64,000 nucleotides of DNA from Mongoliibacter ruber (GCF_003003005.1 NZ_PVTR01000007.1:62001-126000); one strand, 5' to 3'; shown: positions 45,255 through 54,915, counted from the stretch's first letter. Notes: generated by a model from the sequence alone, not told the origin. A program made the numbers and translations.

Positions 45255-45315
45255 ATCGTATTTCTATTTCAACCCCTATGTGAGTTTGGTTACTTTCTTT
45301 GACTAAGCCACATAC

Positions 45316-45323
45316 TACATTTG
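45316..45323 (+). promoter_or_regulatory. -7 box upstream of the rhodanese gene
   Basis: TACATTTG matches TAnnTTTG, 21 bp upstream of the ATG at 45345. Confidence 0.42.
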
Positions 45324-45344
45324 TATCAGACAAAACCAAAAACC

Positions 45345-45680
45345 ATGTTTGATTTCTTTAGAACAAAACCAAAAAAATATACAGACCTCAAAGCTGAGGA
45401 ATTTAAGACAGGAATGACTGCGAAGGATGCAGTAATCATTGATGTGAGAACAGCCGGTGAATTTCAATCTGAAAAAATAAAAGGCGCTAGAAACATTGAC
45501 CTTATGGGAAAAGGTTTTCAAGCCCAACTGATGAACTTACCGAAAGAGAAGAAATACTACATCTATTGTAGAAGTGGCAACAGAAGTGGACAGGCTTGTG
45601 ATGTAATGGCGGATATGGGTTTCGAACAAACCTTTAATTTGCAAGGTGGTGTTATGCGTTGGCCATTTGAGTTGGTATAA
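45345..45680 (+). CDS. Rhodanese-domain protein
   Basis: 111 residues, a single rhodanese domain without a signal peptide. The domain has IIDVRTAGEFQSEKIKGARN (about 31-50) and the active-site loop YCRSGNRSG with C75, followed by the CH2-type segment NLQGGVMRWPF. It probably transfers sulfur or handles persulfides; the partner is unknown. An in-frame TTG at 45321 is not preferred because the -7 box covers it. A bidirectional terminator follows. Confidence 0.92.
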   Translation: MFDFFRTKPKKYTDLKAEEFKTGMTAKDAVIIDVRTAGEFQSEKIKGARNIDLMGKGFQAQLMNLPKEKKYYIYCRSGNRSGQACDVMADMGFEQTFNLQGGVMRWPFELV

Positions 45681-45694
45681 CCTGATATCAAAAA

Positions 45695-45728
45695 AAACCA
45701 GCTTGGAACATTCCAAGCTGGTTTTTTT
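45695..45728. terminator. Bidirectional terminator between rhodanese and penicillin acylase genes
   Basis: Stem AAACCAGCTTGGAA (45695-45708) / TTCCAAGCTGGTTT (45711-45724), 14 bp, with A and T runs on both sides. Confidence 0.88.
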
Positions 45729-45729
45729 A

Positions 45730-48168
45730 TTACTTAGGTTGAAGTTGGGTTTTCTCAAAAGCACTTTCGAGCACCTTTTCTTTTGAATACGGAACTGTGA
45801 AATATTCATCAGCAGCCCATTTTGAAAAAAGGTTGTTGTAAAAAGGACTTTCCGGATTGCCTGATTGTCCGGGAGTATTGATTCCCTTGGTTTTTTCCCA
45901 ATCTCCAGTATCTACGATTATCCTGAATGAAGCGCCTGAGGTATTGTTGTTTCCATAAGCATTGGCAGCAGGAGTGAAGCTGTATCCTCCTCTTGGAACA
46001 GGTCCCATATCCAGTTTTTCTTGCCATTCCTTGGATAATGAAGCACTAAGCGGATGACGATGCCATGCATGCTTATAATTAGCTTGTCCATATTGCCATT
46101 TGCTTTGATCATCCCCGTGTTTTTTCCTTAGCTCGCTGATGGCTTCCCTGAAACTTTCTTTTAGAATTTCGTCTCTTTGTTTGTGCCCGTTGGATTCAAA
46201 AATCAATTCAGGGTCTTCTGTCCATTGGATTACCCGAGTCATTCTCAATGCCCCGAAGTCTTGATGGACTTCTTCCGGTACGATGGCATTTTTGAAATGC
46301 TCCCTGAGTTTTCTTTCCCACATGATATAAATACCTGCCGGAATACTATTAGGTTCAAGGCGAAAATCCCATCCCTTCAGCCTTTCCTGCGCTTGATTGA
46401 GTTCGGTTTCCTGAAAGCTCAAATCCAAGAGAAATGGGACCATTTCTCTTGCAGGAATAGCCAGGTAGTCATTTTGCAAATCCCCCATTTCTTCGAGAGT
46501 AAACTTTTTATCTTGGTGGAGGACCTCTCTTACGCGTATGCCTCTAAAAGCATCTGCCCACTCATATCCAATAGCATGTGGCAAAGGGTAATCAGTTGGA
46601 GTTACATTTTCATTGGCTGAAGCAAATACTCCAGTAGATGGATTGGTAAGATTTGGCCTGTCTTTAATAGGTAAATAACCCTCCCAATCCATGCTGCCAT
46701 CGCCTAGCGAGGGTAGCAGGCCAGAGTGATTTTTTCTAAGGGGAGTGATACCCGTGGCTTGCCAACCGATGTTTCCGTCTTTGTCTGCCCAGATCATATT
46801 TTCCGCTGGAATATGGTTATAAGAGCATGCTTCTCTGAATTCCTCCCAACTTTGGCTTTGGTCCATTCTCAAGCTGGCTAAGTATGGCGCTCCTCCTGGT
46901 TCTAGCCACGCACATTCAACAGCAACAGCCTTTTTCAATTCTTCATCTATGAATGTGACTGGTCCATGAACAGTGTAGTAATGTGTGACAATTTCATCCT
47001 TTTTCCCTTTGACCTTTATGGTGTCTTGGATTTGAAGCATGTCTTTCCATTGGCCTTTATAAAAATACCTATGGGGATTTTCTGGATGGATATCATAAAC
47101 CCGCATGTCTTCGTTGTCAGTTTCAAAGATTGTCAGTCCCCATGCCCCTTGGCCATTGTGGCCGATCGAAACCCCCGGAATAGTGGGTTCTCCTGCTCCA
47201 ATCACATTCCATCCCGGCGCATGCAGGTGAACCCAATACCTCAACGAGGGAACTGCATGTAGGCGGTGCGGGTCATTGGCCATAACAGGAAAGCCGCTTG
47301 CCGTTTTCTTTCCTGAAAGAATCCAGTTATTGCTTCCAATGTCAAACTTCTCAAAGACTTGATGGCTTTCCGATTCAGATTGCTGAACAGCCAATTTTTT
47401 GGAGAAATCCTCATCTGTATTTCTGAATGCGGTAATGATATCCTCTGGATGGAATTCTAATCCTTTTCTAAAAGCATCATATGGGGATAAAAGATCCTTG
47501 AACAATAACTCTTGAGGGATCCCATCAGGTAAGGTAAGATCAGGTTCATTTGGATGGAAGTAATATAGTTTCTTGGCAAGTTTGGGACCCAAACTACTGA
47601 CTACTCTGGCATATTTAAGTTCATCTTGGACATTTTCCAGAAGCCCTTGATGTCTTGAGATCACCACTTCCCAAGTCCAATATTCCGGCAATATATCCAA
47701 TGCTTTGAATTCAAAAGGCAACAATTCAGGTTGCTCCCTTACTTCTTTTATGTGGGCATTGATTCCTTTTACAAAAGCATCCACGATCAGTTCTCCATTG
47801 GGATGATAGTGAGAAAGTTCGGTCTTTTTATCTCCACGAAACTTGAATAACCTCAGGCCTTTGTCTCTATCCACTTCTTTTGGACCTAAAATTTCTGCAG
47901 CAGTACCGGTAGCCCTTCTTCGCCAAACCTCAAACTGGAATAGGCGATCTTTTGCTGCCAAATATCCTTGGGAAAAAAAGAGGTCATGTTCATTTTGGGC
48001 ATAAATATGGTTGATGCCGTTTTGATCTCTTATCACTTCAACTTCTTCTTGAAGTCCTTCAAGTTGTAGATTTTGTGAAAAAGCTGATACTGAGACAAAA
48101 ACCGACAGCATGAGAAAAAATGAGGAAATATAGAATTCAATGGATTTATTAAAACAGGGCATGGTCAT
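45730..48168 (-). CDS. Penicillin-acylase-family N-terminal nucleophile hydrolase
   Basis: 812 residues with a signal peptide (about 10-31, ending AFSQ). The alpha part contains NGINHIYAQNEHDLFFSQGY and RLFQFEVWRRRATG. A linker precedes the processing site in DIGSNNWILSG, where Ser near residue 279 would become the N-terminal nucleophile of the beta chain after autocleavage. Conserved ANDPHRL and GVSIGHNGQGAWGLT follow. Related enzymes hydrolyse penicillins, other amides or acyl-homoserine lactones; substrate cannot be read here. ATGs at 48168 and 48162 are both possible starts. Confidence 0.92.
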   Translation of the reverse strand: MTMPCFNKSIEFYISSFFLMLSVFVSVSAFSQNLQLEGLQEEVEVIRDQNGINHIYAQNEHDLFFSQGYLAAKDRLFQFEVWRRRATGTAAEILGPKEVDRDKGLRLFKFRGDKKTELSHYHPNGELIVDAFVKGINAHIKEVREQPELLPFEFKALDILPEYWTWEVVISRHQGLLENVQDELKYARVVSSLGPKLAKKLYYFHPNEPDLTLPDGIPQELLFKDLLSPYDAFRKGLEFHPEDIITAFRNTDEDFSKKLAVQQSESESHQVFEKFDIGSNNWILSGKKTASGFPVMANDPHRLHAVPSLRYWVHLHAPGWNVIGAGEPTIPGVSIGHNGQGAWGLTIFETDNEDMRVYDIHPENPHRYFYKGQWKDMLQIQDTIKVKGKKDEIVTHYYTVHGPVTFIDEELKKAVAVECAWLEPGGAPYLASLRMDQSQSWEEFREACSYNHIPAENMIWADKDGNIGWQATGITPLRKNHSGLLPSLGDGSMDWEGYLPIKDRPNLTNPSTGVFASANENVTPTDYPLPHAIGYEWADAFRGIRVREVLHQDKKFTLEEMGDLQNDYLAIPAREMVPFLLDLSFQETELNQAQERLKGWDFRLEPNSIPAGIYIMWERKLREHFKNAIVPEEVHQDFGALRMTRVIQWTEDPELIFESNGHKQRDEILKESFREAISELRKKHGDDQSKWQYGQANYKHAWHRHPLSASLSKEWQEKLDMGPVPRGGYSFTPAANAYGNNNTSGASFRIIVDTGDWEKTKGINTPGQSGNPESPFYNNLFSKWAADEYFTVPYSKEKVLESAFEKTQLQPK

Positions 48169-48280
48169 GGCTTTATAGTTTATTGATCTATCTATCCGCT
48201 AAAGCGAGTAAGGGATTTAATTTCGTGTTTTTTAGCACTCGCTTATCGAAAATTGTACAAGCGGTCAAATCCTCTTCTGA

Positions 48281-48288
48281 TATTTTTG
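48281..48288 (+). promoter_or_regulatory. -7 box upstream of the Dabb lipoprotein gene
   Basis: TATTTTTG matches TAnnTTTG, 32 bp before the ATG at 48321. Confidence 0.38.
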
Positions 48289-48320
48289 CAATTTGCTTCC
48301 CAAACCTATCAAAACATGAA

Positions 48321-48731
48321 ATGAGGAAATTAGCGCTTTATGCAGGACTCGCTGTTTTAATGACTGCCTGCCAACCTTCTGAAATGAAGGAAGAAAAAAT
48401 TATCGAAAAAGAAATAGTAAAAATGGACAATGCCCTTAGGCACGTAGTGCTTTTCAAGTTTAAGGATGAAACTTCAGAGGAAGACATCCAAACTGTAGTA
48501 GATGCTTTTTTGGAACTTCCGGACAAAATTGATGAAATCAAAGCAATAGAGTGGGGAACCAATAATAGTCCTGAAGGTCTTGATCAAGGATTTACCCATT
48601 GTTTTTTTCTGACTTTTGCTTCTGAAGAAGACAGAGACGCATACCTGCCTCATCCTGACCACAAGGCTTTTGGTGCAGTGCTTGGGCCTCATCTGGACAA
48701 AGTACTGGTAGTTGATTACTGGGCAAAGTGA
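48321..48731 (+). CDS. Dabb-domain (stress-responsive A/B barrel) lipoprotein
   Basis: 136 residues from the ATG at 48321, which begins a proper lipoprotein signal (lipobox LMTAC, Cys about 17); the frame reaches upstream to 48183 but that part is not protein-like. The Dabb domain begins LRHVVLFKFKDETSEEDIQTV and ends GPHLDKVLVVDYW. Family members are dimeric ferredoxin-like barrels, usually cytoplasmic, so an exported lipidated form is unusual. Terminator follows. Confidence 0.88.
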   Translation: MRKLALYAGLAVLMTACQPSEMKEEKIIEKEIVKMDNALRHVVLFKFKDETSEEDIQTVVDAFLELPDKIDEIKAIEWGTNNSPEGLDQGFTHCFFLTFASEEDRDAYLPHPDHKAFGAVLGPHLDKVLVVDYWAK

Positions 48732-48736
48732 TCAAA

Positions 48737-48763
48737 AAAGGCAATCTGCAAGGATTGCCTTTT
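48737..48763. terminator. Terminator after the Dabb gene
   Basis: Perfect 10-bp stem AAAGGCAATC (48737-48746) / GATTGCCTTT (48753-48762). Confidence 0.82.
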
Positions 48764-48769
48764 ATTGTT

Positions 48770-49180
48770 TTAATTGGTTGTGGCTGGTATTTCATTATTT
48801 CTCTTCGGTGCGGCGTTGTCTATTTCGACCACTTCATAGACTACATATTTGCTGGCTCCTCTCCATGGAAGTTTACCCAAATATTCCTTATACCGTAGTT
48901 CTACAAATTTACCACTAGCCCTTTCCAATTGTTGGGCCACTTCATCTCCGATGGCACTGAACCGAAACTCGTTGCTCTGCAGGGCTCCTGCCTGAGGGCT
49001 CTGAAATCCATCCTGAACCAATCTGCCCTCATAAGTTTTGAATACGATCCCCTTTTTTTCGAAGTAATTCAAACTACCTCCCTTTATCCCTTCACTAAAG
49101 ACGAAGAAATAGTTCCAGTAAATAAAACCTGCCAAGAATACTATAAGGACTGCAAGGCCTATTTTTACAAATTTTTTCAT
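48770..49180 (-). CDS. Single-pass membrane protein, unknown function
   Basis: 136 residues. One N-terminal membrane helix (about 5-27) is followed by a soluble domain (EGIKGGSLNYFEKKGIVFK; LQSNEFRFSAIGDEVAQQLE) that probably faces the periplasm. Relatives in public databases have sometimes carried an implausible 6-phosphogluconate dehydrogenase name (my recollection); nothing here supports that. Starts at ATG 49180. Single gene convergent with the Dabb gene. Confidence 0.75.
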   Translation of the reverse strand: MKKFVKIGLAVLIVFLAGFIYWNYFFVFSEGIKGGSLNYFEKKGIVFKTYEGRLVQDGFQSPQAGALQSNEFRFSAIGDEVAQQLERASGKFVELRYKEYLGKLPWRGASKYVVYEVVEIDNAAPKRNNEIPATTN

Positions 49181-49312
49181 ATGAATTAAGAATAAGGATG
49201 GTTAAAAATTGTCTTGGTTTTTATGCTCATTGAATTTGCTATTATACTGCGAATAAACCAAAGGTAATCTCAGATATTCCAAACTTAGTGCCTAATTTGT
49301 AGTTTTAGAGCT

Positions 49313-49918
49313 ATGAATTTATTTCCGATCTCATTCCAGCAAAACCTTCTCCCTTATGATGGCGAACTCTATTACTATCCTGATTTTATTGGGGAGGATC
49401 AAGGGTTTACAATTTTTGAAAGACTGAAAGATGAGATCCAATGGAAGCAAGAACCGATTATGATCTTTGGAAAAAAAGTAATGCAACCCCGCTTAACGGC
49501 TCTATATGGAGATCCACAAATACCTTATGGTTATTCAGGAATTATGATGGAGCCCAACTCTTGGACGGATTTATTGCTAGAGATCAAATTGAAAATTGAA
49601 GAGGTTGCAAGAATTAAATTCACCCATGTTTTACTCAATTATTACCGCGATGGAGTCGATAGTATGGGATGGCATAGAGATAATGAAAAAGAGTTGGGTA
49701 AAAATCCAACCATAGGGTCTGTAAGCTTCGGTGCTGTGAGAGACTTTCAGTTTAGACATTATATCAGTAAATCAGACAAACTCAATATTCCATTGCAAAA
49801 TGGGTCATTTCTGTTGATGTCAGGAAGTACCCAACACCACTGGGAGCATCAGTTGCCTAAGAGGAAAAAGATTAGCGGAGGCAGGATAAACCTGACCTTC
49901 CGCAAAATTATTGGTTGA
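49313..49918 (+). CDS. AlkB-family 2-oxoglutarate/Fe(II) dioxygenase
   Basis: 201 residues. The iron-binding set is H121 and D123 in GWHRDNE and H179 in HHWEHQLP; R191 and R197 in RINLTFR bind 2-oxoglutarate. The family removes alkyl groups from DNA or RNA bases oxidatively. The length and PRLTALYGDPQIPYGYSG pattern resemble ALKBH2/3-type bacterial AlkB. Single gene with no ada or alkA neighbour. Confidence 0.94.
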   Translation: MNLFPISFQQNLLPYDGELYYYPDFIGEDQGFTIFERLKDEIQWKQEPIMIFGKKVMQPRLTALYGDPQIPYGYSGIMMEPNSWTDLLLEIKLKIEEVARIKFTHVLLNYYRDGVDSMGWHRDNEKELGKNPTIGSVSFGAVRDFQFRHYISKSDKLNIPLQNGSFLLMSGSTQHHWEHQLPKRKKISGGRINLTFRKIIG

Positions 49919-49937
49919 TATTTCGGTGAGTTCGTAA

Positions 49938-50016
49938 TTGAACCAGTATGTAAGTAGTAAGATTAATATATTTAAATAGATATTAGTTGATATTAGATAT
50001 TTATTGATATTGGTTC
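49938..50016. repeat. Imperfect inverted repeat resembling the export-operon leader motif
   Basis: TTGAACCAGTAT (49938-49949) is partly inverted as GATATTGGTTC (50006-50016). It recalls TGAACCAATAT/ATATTGGTTCA at 6967-7099, with the same outer letters and an AT-rich centre. Confidence 0.4.
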
Positions 50017-50075
50017 CGCAACAATTGTAAAACGTTTAGGTCATGTTTTTAGCAATGTAGCCGATATTCATAAAA

Positions 50076-51182
50076 TTAATCTTCCAAAACCCAAAGCCAG
50101 TCGCCATACCCTTCAGCCTCCATATCCTTTTTGTTGATGAACTTCATGGCTGCAGAATTCATACAGTACCTGAGGTTGGTTGGATTTGGGCCATCATTAA
50201 AAACATGTCCGACATGTGATTCACCTAATTTACTTCTTACTTCTACTCTTGTCATTCCGTAAGCTGTATCTATTGGTTTCTCAAGAAGCCTTGCGTCAAT
50301 GGGCTTGGTAAAACTTGGCCATCCTGAATATGATTCGTATTTGTCATGGGAGCTAAACAGTGGAGCTCCTGAAACAATGCACACATAGATTCCCTCTTCC
50401 TTATTGCCATTGTAAGCATTGTCAAATGCTCTTTCAGTTTCTTCATGCATGGTTACATTGTACTGTAAGGTCGTAAGGTTCTTTTTCAAATCAGCATCTG
50501 AGGGCTTTTGGTATTTTTCCTGGCTTTTGTCAGGCCAATGTTTGGCTATAAAAGCATCCCTTCCCGAACCTTTACGGTAAGCATAGTATTCAGAGGGATT
50601 CTTTTGGTAGTAATCCTGATGATATTCTTCTGCGGGATAAAAATTGCTGAATTTGAGCACAGGAGTAACAATTGGTTTTTCGAATATTCCCGCTTTGTCA
50701 AGTTTTTGGATTGAATTTTCAGCAACTTCTTTTTGTGTTTTGTCATGAAAAAAGACTGCTGAAGTATATTGAAATCCCCTGTCATAAAAAGAGCCCCCAT
50801 CATCTGTAGGGTCAAACTGCTGCCAGAAAATGTCCAAGATTTCCGAATAACTGATCACGTCAGGATCAAAAGTGACCTGTACAGCTTCTCTATGGCTTGT
50901 TTTTCCTGAAGCCACATCTTCGTAGGTGGGATTTTTTTCTTTTCCACCCGAATATCCCGAAACTACAGCAAGTACGCCGTCTATTCCTTCAAATGGAGCT
51001 TCAATACACCAAAAGCAGCCACCTGCAAAAGTAGCCAATGCTTTTTTACCGGGATAATTTTCTAAGTCAACCGGTATTTTTTCCGTCTGATAATTTCCGT
51101 TTTCAGCTTTTGAACAGGAAATTATGCTCAAACATAAAACCTGAAGAATTGCCAATAAGAAGATTTTTTTAGCTGTTTTCAT
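50076..51182 (-). CDS. Fused MsrA-MsrB methionine sulfoxide reductase, lipoprotein
   Basis: 368 residues. Lipoprotein signal (IISC, Cys about 23). The MsrA domain has the catalytic Cys in FAGGCFWCIEAPFEGI; the MsrB domain follows after a linker, with GWPSFTKPID, ESHVGHVFNDGP and the catalytic Cys in RYCMNSAAM. The zinc CxxC pairs of many MsrB proteins are absent, as in the other MsrB form. Both diastereomers of methionine sulfoxide would be repaired at the cell envelope. Single gene. Confidence 0.95.
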   Translation of the reverse strand: MKTAKKIFLLAILQVLCLSIISCSKAENGNYQTEKIPVDLENYPGKKALATFAGGCFWCIEAPFEGIDGVLAVVSGYSGGKEKNPTYEDVASGKTSHREAVQVTFDPDVISYSEILDIFWQQFDPTDDGGSFYDRGFQYTSAVFFHDKTQKEVAENSIQKLDKAGIFEKPIVTPVLKFSNFYPAEEYHQDYYQKNPSEYYAYRKGSGRDAFIAKHWPDKSQEKYQKPSDADLKKNLTTLQYNVTMHEETERAFDNAYNGNKEEGIYVCIVSGAPLFSSHDKYESYSGWPSFTKPIDARLLEKPIDTAYGMTRVEVRSKLGESHVGHVFNDGPNPTNLRYCMNSAAMKFINKKDMEAEGYGDWLWVLED

Positions 51183-51459
51183 ATAAGTATTACCAATTGA
51201 AGATTAATTTGTTTTTTGGGGCATGGTTTTAGATAATTGCATTCCTAGTTGGGAGAAGATTATTTGATTTATTTATGCCTATATAATTTCATCAAACGCT
51301 ATCATCTTCCACCTACGATAGTTAACACCAAAATAGATGTTGCTGTTCTGCCAAGCAATGTTAGAAAAACTTAAATTAATAATATGAAGTATTTTTAACT
51401 CATCTAAAATGGGTTTGAGAGAACTCAGTTAAAGTTTTTACCAACAAAACCAACAAATT

Positions 51460-52041
51460 ATGAAGACTACCCTTAAAGCAATTTTAATCGTTTTTGGCTT
51501 CTCGTGCATCTTCTTGGGATCTGCTGAGGCCCAAGTAGGTTCCGGGTTTGGAATCAAAGGAAGCTTGAATTACAACTCCAACGGAAGATACTTCAAAGAT
51601 GCTCAAGCCATTTGGGGAAATCCTTGGGATAATCTTGGATATAACTTAGGAGTGTTTGGAAAACTTGACTTAGGACCTGTTTACCTTCGGCCAGAGCTGG
51701 GGTACACCAACATACAATCAGAAATAAACAATACAAAAGTCACCACCCAAAGGCTTGATGCTCCAGTGCTGGTAGGCTTAAATTTGTTAGGTTCAATGGT
51801 TTCAGTATTTGGAGGTCCGACTTTTCACTACTATATGCAGGACGGTTTGAGGGACTTTGATTACAATAAGTACAATGCCGGCTATCAATTTGGCGTGGGC
51901 TTGAATTTCGGAAGTCTTGGCTTAGACCTGAGGTATGAAAGAGTAATGGAAGGGCAGTCAGTTTTGATAGACGATGTATTTACAGGTAACGGTGATTTTG
52001 TATTTCAACAATTACTATTGGGATTGTCCTTGAAATTTTAA
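51460..52041 (+). CDS. Small outer-membrane beta-barrel protein
   Basis: 193 residues with a signal peptide (1-25, ending AEAQ) and a strand-rich body: GFGIKGSLNYN, YNLGVFGKLDLGPVYLRPELGY, VLVGLNLLGSMVSVFGGPTF and a C-terminus LLLGLSLKF with terminal Phe. This is the pattern of OMP_b-brl family barrels. Function unknown; monocistronic. Confidence 0.8.
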   Translation: MKTTLKAILIVFGFSCIFLGSAEAQVGSGFGIKGSLNYNSNGRYFKDAQAIWGNPWDNLGYNLGVFGKLDLGPVYLRPELGYTNIQSEINNTKVTTQRLDAPVLVGLNLLGSMVSVFGGPTFHYYMQDGLRDFDYNKYNAGYQFGVGLNFGSLGLDLRYERVMEGQSVLIDDVFTGNGDFVFQQLLLGLSLKF

Positions 52042-52148
52042 GGTAATAACTTTTCCGTTAATCAAATCCTCTGTCCAGCAGGGGATTTTTTTGTTTTAAT
52101 GGCATTTAATTTTTTACCTTAAATGGGCCAAAAATAACCTATTGAAAT

Positions 52149-54857
52149 ATGCCATCTAAATCAACCATTATCCTTTGCTTTCTTTTACTGTTAATTTCTG
52201 TTTGGTCTTGCCGGGAACCTGAGAAATTTGTTGATGAAAAGCCTGATGAAACGAGATTCACCAAGATCACTTTGATTGAAAAACTCGATGAGCCTATGGA
52301 GATTGAAGTATTGTCTGATGGGAGGATTATTTTTATAGAAAGAAAGGGCAAAATCAAAATGTATGAGCCTGAGAAAGGCAGTGCAAAAGATATTGGTTTT
52401 ATAGATGTTTTCTATGAAAGTGAGGACGGACTATTGGGACTTGCCAAAGATCCAGGATTTGAGACAAACCAATGGATATACCTTTATTATTCACCTGTTG
52501 GGGACAATCATATCAACCGCCTTTCGAGGTTTACGCTTCTCAATGACATGGTGGATATGGAATCAGAAATAATCATGCTGGAAATACCCCAGTTTCGCGG
52601 CTGTTGTCATAGCGGGGGCTCTATTGAATTTGACAGTAAAGGTAATCTGTTTCTGTCCTTGGGAGATGATACCACGCCATTTGAGTCTGACAATTACAAT
52701 CCAATAGATGAAAGGGCAGGTAGACCTGGAAATGTAGACGCACAAAGAAGTTCAGCCAACACCAACGATCTGAGAGGGGCGATTTTGAGGATTACTCCAC
52801 AGGCAGATGGTACTTACACCATCCCCGAAGGAAACCTTTTTCCGAAAGGAACTCCAAAAACAAAACCAGAAATTTATGTCATGGGCAATAGAAACCCTTT
52901 CCGTATTTCTGTTGATCAAATAAATGGTAACCTTTATTGGGGGGAAGTAGGACCTGATGCACATCAGGACAGTTTGAAAAGAGGACCTAGAGGCTATGAT
53001 GAAGTCAATCAAGCAAAAGAAGCAGGGTTTTTTGGATGGCCGTATTTGATCGCAGATAATCAAGCCTATTGGCATTATGATTTTGAAAAACAGGAGAGCA
53101 ATTTTGAATATGATCCTGCCAAACCAGTAAACAATTCTCCTAATAATACAGGATTGGTTGAGCTGCCAGCCGCTCAGCCTGCGTTTATATGGTATCCATA
53201 TGCTACTTCCGAGGTGTTCCCTGAACTCAGAGAAGGTGGAAGAAATGCCATGGCAGGGCCTGTATACTATCCTGATTTATTTGAGCAATCAGATGTGAAA
53301 TTTCCCCGGTATTATGAAGGGAAGCTTTTTATTTACGATTGGATGAGGAGTTGGATTTTCACGGTGACCATGGACGAAAATCATGATTTTGTCTCCATGG
53401 AGGAGTTTATGCCATCTACTGTTTTTGACAAGCCTATAGACATGCAATTTGGTCCTGACGGATCATTATATGTATTGGAATATGGGACTTATTGGAGTGC
53501 TCAAAATGATGATTCGGGAATATATAAAATAGAGTTCAGTGCAGGTAACAGAAAGCCGATTGCAAAAGCTAAAGCTGATAAAACCCAAGGAGCGGCACCA
53601 ATGCAAGTGCAATTTTCAGGTAAAGAAAGTTTTGATTTCGATGAAAAAGATGTCTTGACCTATGAGTGGGATTTTTATGGTGATGGGTCAGCACTCAGTG
53701 AAAAAAAGGATCCTGTTTTTACCTATCCGGAACCCGGTAGATATAAGGCAATTTTGAAGGTGAAGGATAAAGAAGGACTTGAAGCTAGGTCAGAAATTGA
53801 AATTCAAGTGGGAAATGAGCCCCCAGTCATAGAGGTGGATTGGTCATACAACAGAAGTTTCTATAGGGGAAATCCCCAGGTAGCTTATGCCATAAATGTA
53901 AAAGATCAAGAGGACGGTGAATTGGGAGAAGGTATAGGTGAAAATGAGGTGCAAGTAAATTTCAACTATCTGGCGGAGGGATTTGACAGGGTAGAAGCCA
54001 GTATGGGGCATCAAGAAGAAAATCCACTTCAGGTAATTGGAATGAACCTGACGGTAAAAAGTGGTTGCAATGCTTGTCATGCCTTAAAAGATGCTTCAGT
54101 AGGCCCTAGCTATACTGATATTGCACTGGAATATGAAGGAAAGGATGATGCGGCTACTTATTTGCAGCAAAAAATTATCAACGGGGGTTCGGGGGTTTGG
54201 GGAGAAAGGCTGATGCCATCACATGCACATGTGGAGGAAAGTAGCATTGTGCAAATGGTTGATTACATCCTTTCCATGTCTCCCAATAAGCAAACTACAA
54301 GCAAGCAGTCTCTACCAACAAAAGGGGCAGTGAATTTTGAAAGCCATCAACAAAGTGATTTTCATGGTACCTATATCTTTACGGTAAGTTATAGAGATAA
54401 GGGAGCTAATAATATAGATCCGATTTTAAGACGTGAACAAATGATTTTAAGAAGTCCTTTGGTATTGGCAGCGGATGCAGATGAATTTGGTGGAACTGCC
54501 AAGGCAAACAATCAAGGCTCTAGGTTAGTGAAATTTACAGAAGAAAATTCCTATATCAAGTTTGAGGAAATAGACCTCAGAGATATTGGGAAACTTGTAT
54601 TGTCCATAGACCCTAATAAAAGAATTGGATGGATAGAAGTCAGAACAGGAGGAGTTGATGGAGAATTAATTGGGAAAACTCCAATCCTAAGCAATGAACT
54701 CAGACCGAAAAATCATCAGGGGAAGTGGTTCGATGTAGAAGTTGAACTTCAGGGGTCTAAAGGTTATCATGATCTTTACCTGATATTCAAAACTGAAACG
54801 GGAGTGGATATTTGGAATTCCTTTTTGTTGAATACAGTGTATTTTGGCAGAAAATAA
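52149..54857 (+). CDS. PQQ-type sugar dehydrogenase fused to PKD, cytochrome c and CBM6-like domains
   Basis: 902 residues, lipoprotein signal (VWSC, Cys about 21). Domain order: (1) glucose/sorbosone dehydrogenase beta-propeller, about 35-455, with VMGNRNPFRISVD and YLYYSP; (2) PKD domain, about 463-545, with YEWDFYGDGS; (3) cytochrome c, about 630-720, with the heme motif C-N-A-C-H near residue 638 and a likely distal Met in RLMPSHAHV; (4) C-terminal beta-sandwich like CBM6, about 720-902. It would oxidise a sugar in the periplasm and pass electrons to its own heme. PQQ use is inferred from the family; some relatives do not bind it. Confidence 0.9.
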   Translation: MPSKSTIILCFLLLLISVWSCREPEKFVDEKPDETRFTKITLIEKLDEPMEIEVLSDGRIIFIERKGKIKMYEPEKGSAKDIGFIDVFYESEDGLLGLAKDPGFETNQWIYLYYSPVGDNHINRLSRFTLLNDMVDMESEIIMLEIPQFRGCCHSGGSIEFDSKGNLFLSLGDDTTPFESDNYNPIDERAGRPGNVDAQRSSANTNDLRGAILRITPQADGTYTIPEGNLFPKGTPKTKPEIYVMGNRNPFRISVDQINGNLYWGEVGPDAHQDSLKRGPRGYDEVNQAKEAGFFGWPYLIADNQAYWHYDFEKQESNFEYDPAKPVNNSPNNTGLVELPAAQPAFIWYPYATSEVFPELREGGRNAMAGPVYYPDLFEQSDVKFPRYYEGKLFIYDWMRSWIFTVTMDENHDFVSMEEFMPSTVFDKPIDMQFGPDGSLYVLEYGTYWSAQNDDSGIYKIEFSAGNRKPIAKAKADKTQGAAPMQVQFSGKESFDFDEKDVLTYEWDFYGDGSALSEKKDPVFTYPEPGRYKAILKVKDKEGLEARSEIEIQVGNEPPVIEVDWSYNRSFYRGNPQVAYAINVKDQEDGELGEGIGENEVQVNFNYLAEGFDRVEASMGHQEENPLQVIGMNLTVKSGCNACHALKDASVGPSYTDIALEYEGKDDAATYLQQKIINGGSGVWGERLMPSHAHVEESSIVQMVDYILSMSPNKQTTSKQSLPTKGAVNFESHQQSDFHGTYIFTVSYRDKGANNIDPILRREQMILRSPLVLAADADEFGGTAKANNQGSRLVKFTEENSYIKFEEIDLRDIGKLVLSIDPNKRIGWIEVRTGGVDGELIGKTPILSNELRPKNHQGKWFDVEVELQGSKGYHDLYLIFKTETGVDIWNSFLLNTVYFGRK

Positions 54858-54881
54858 CCAATCATCAAAGTCCTGTTCTAA

Positions 54882-54915
54882 AAAACCATTTCTACTCGTG
54901 AGGAATGGTTTTTTT
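54882..54915 (+). terminator. Terminator after the sugar dehydrogenase gene
   Basis: AAACCATT / AATGGTTT stem within 54883-54911, followed by T run to 54915. Confidence 0.7.

Noticed and set aside
48203-48243. Inverted repeat AGCGAGT/ACTCGCT upstream of the Dabb gene
   Set aside because: 7-bp arms with a 27-base loop are too weak to claim a structure or operator.
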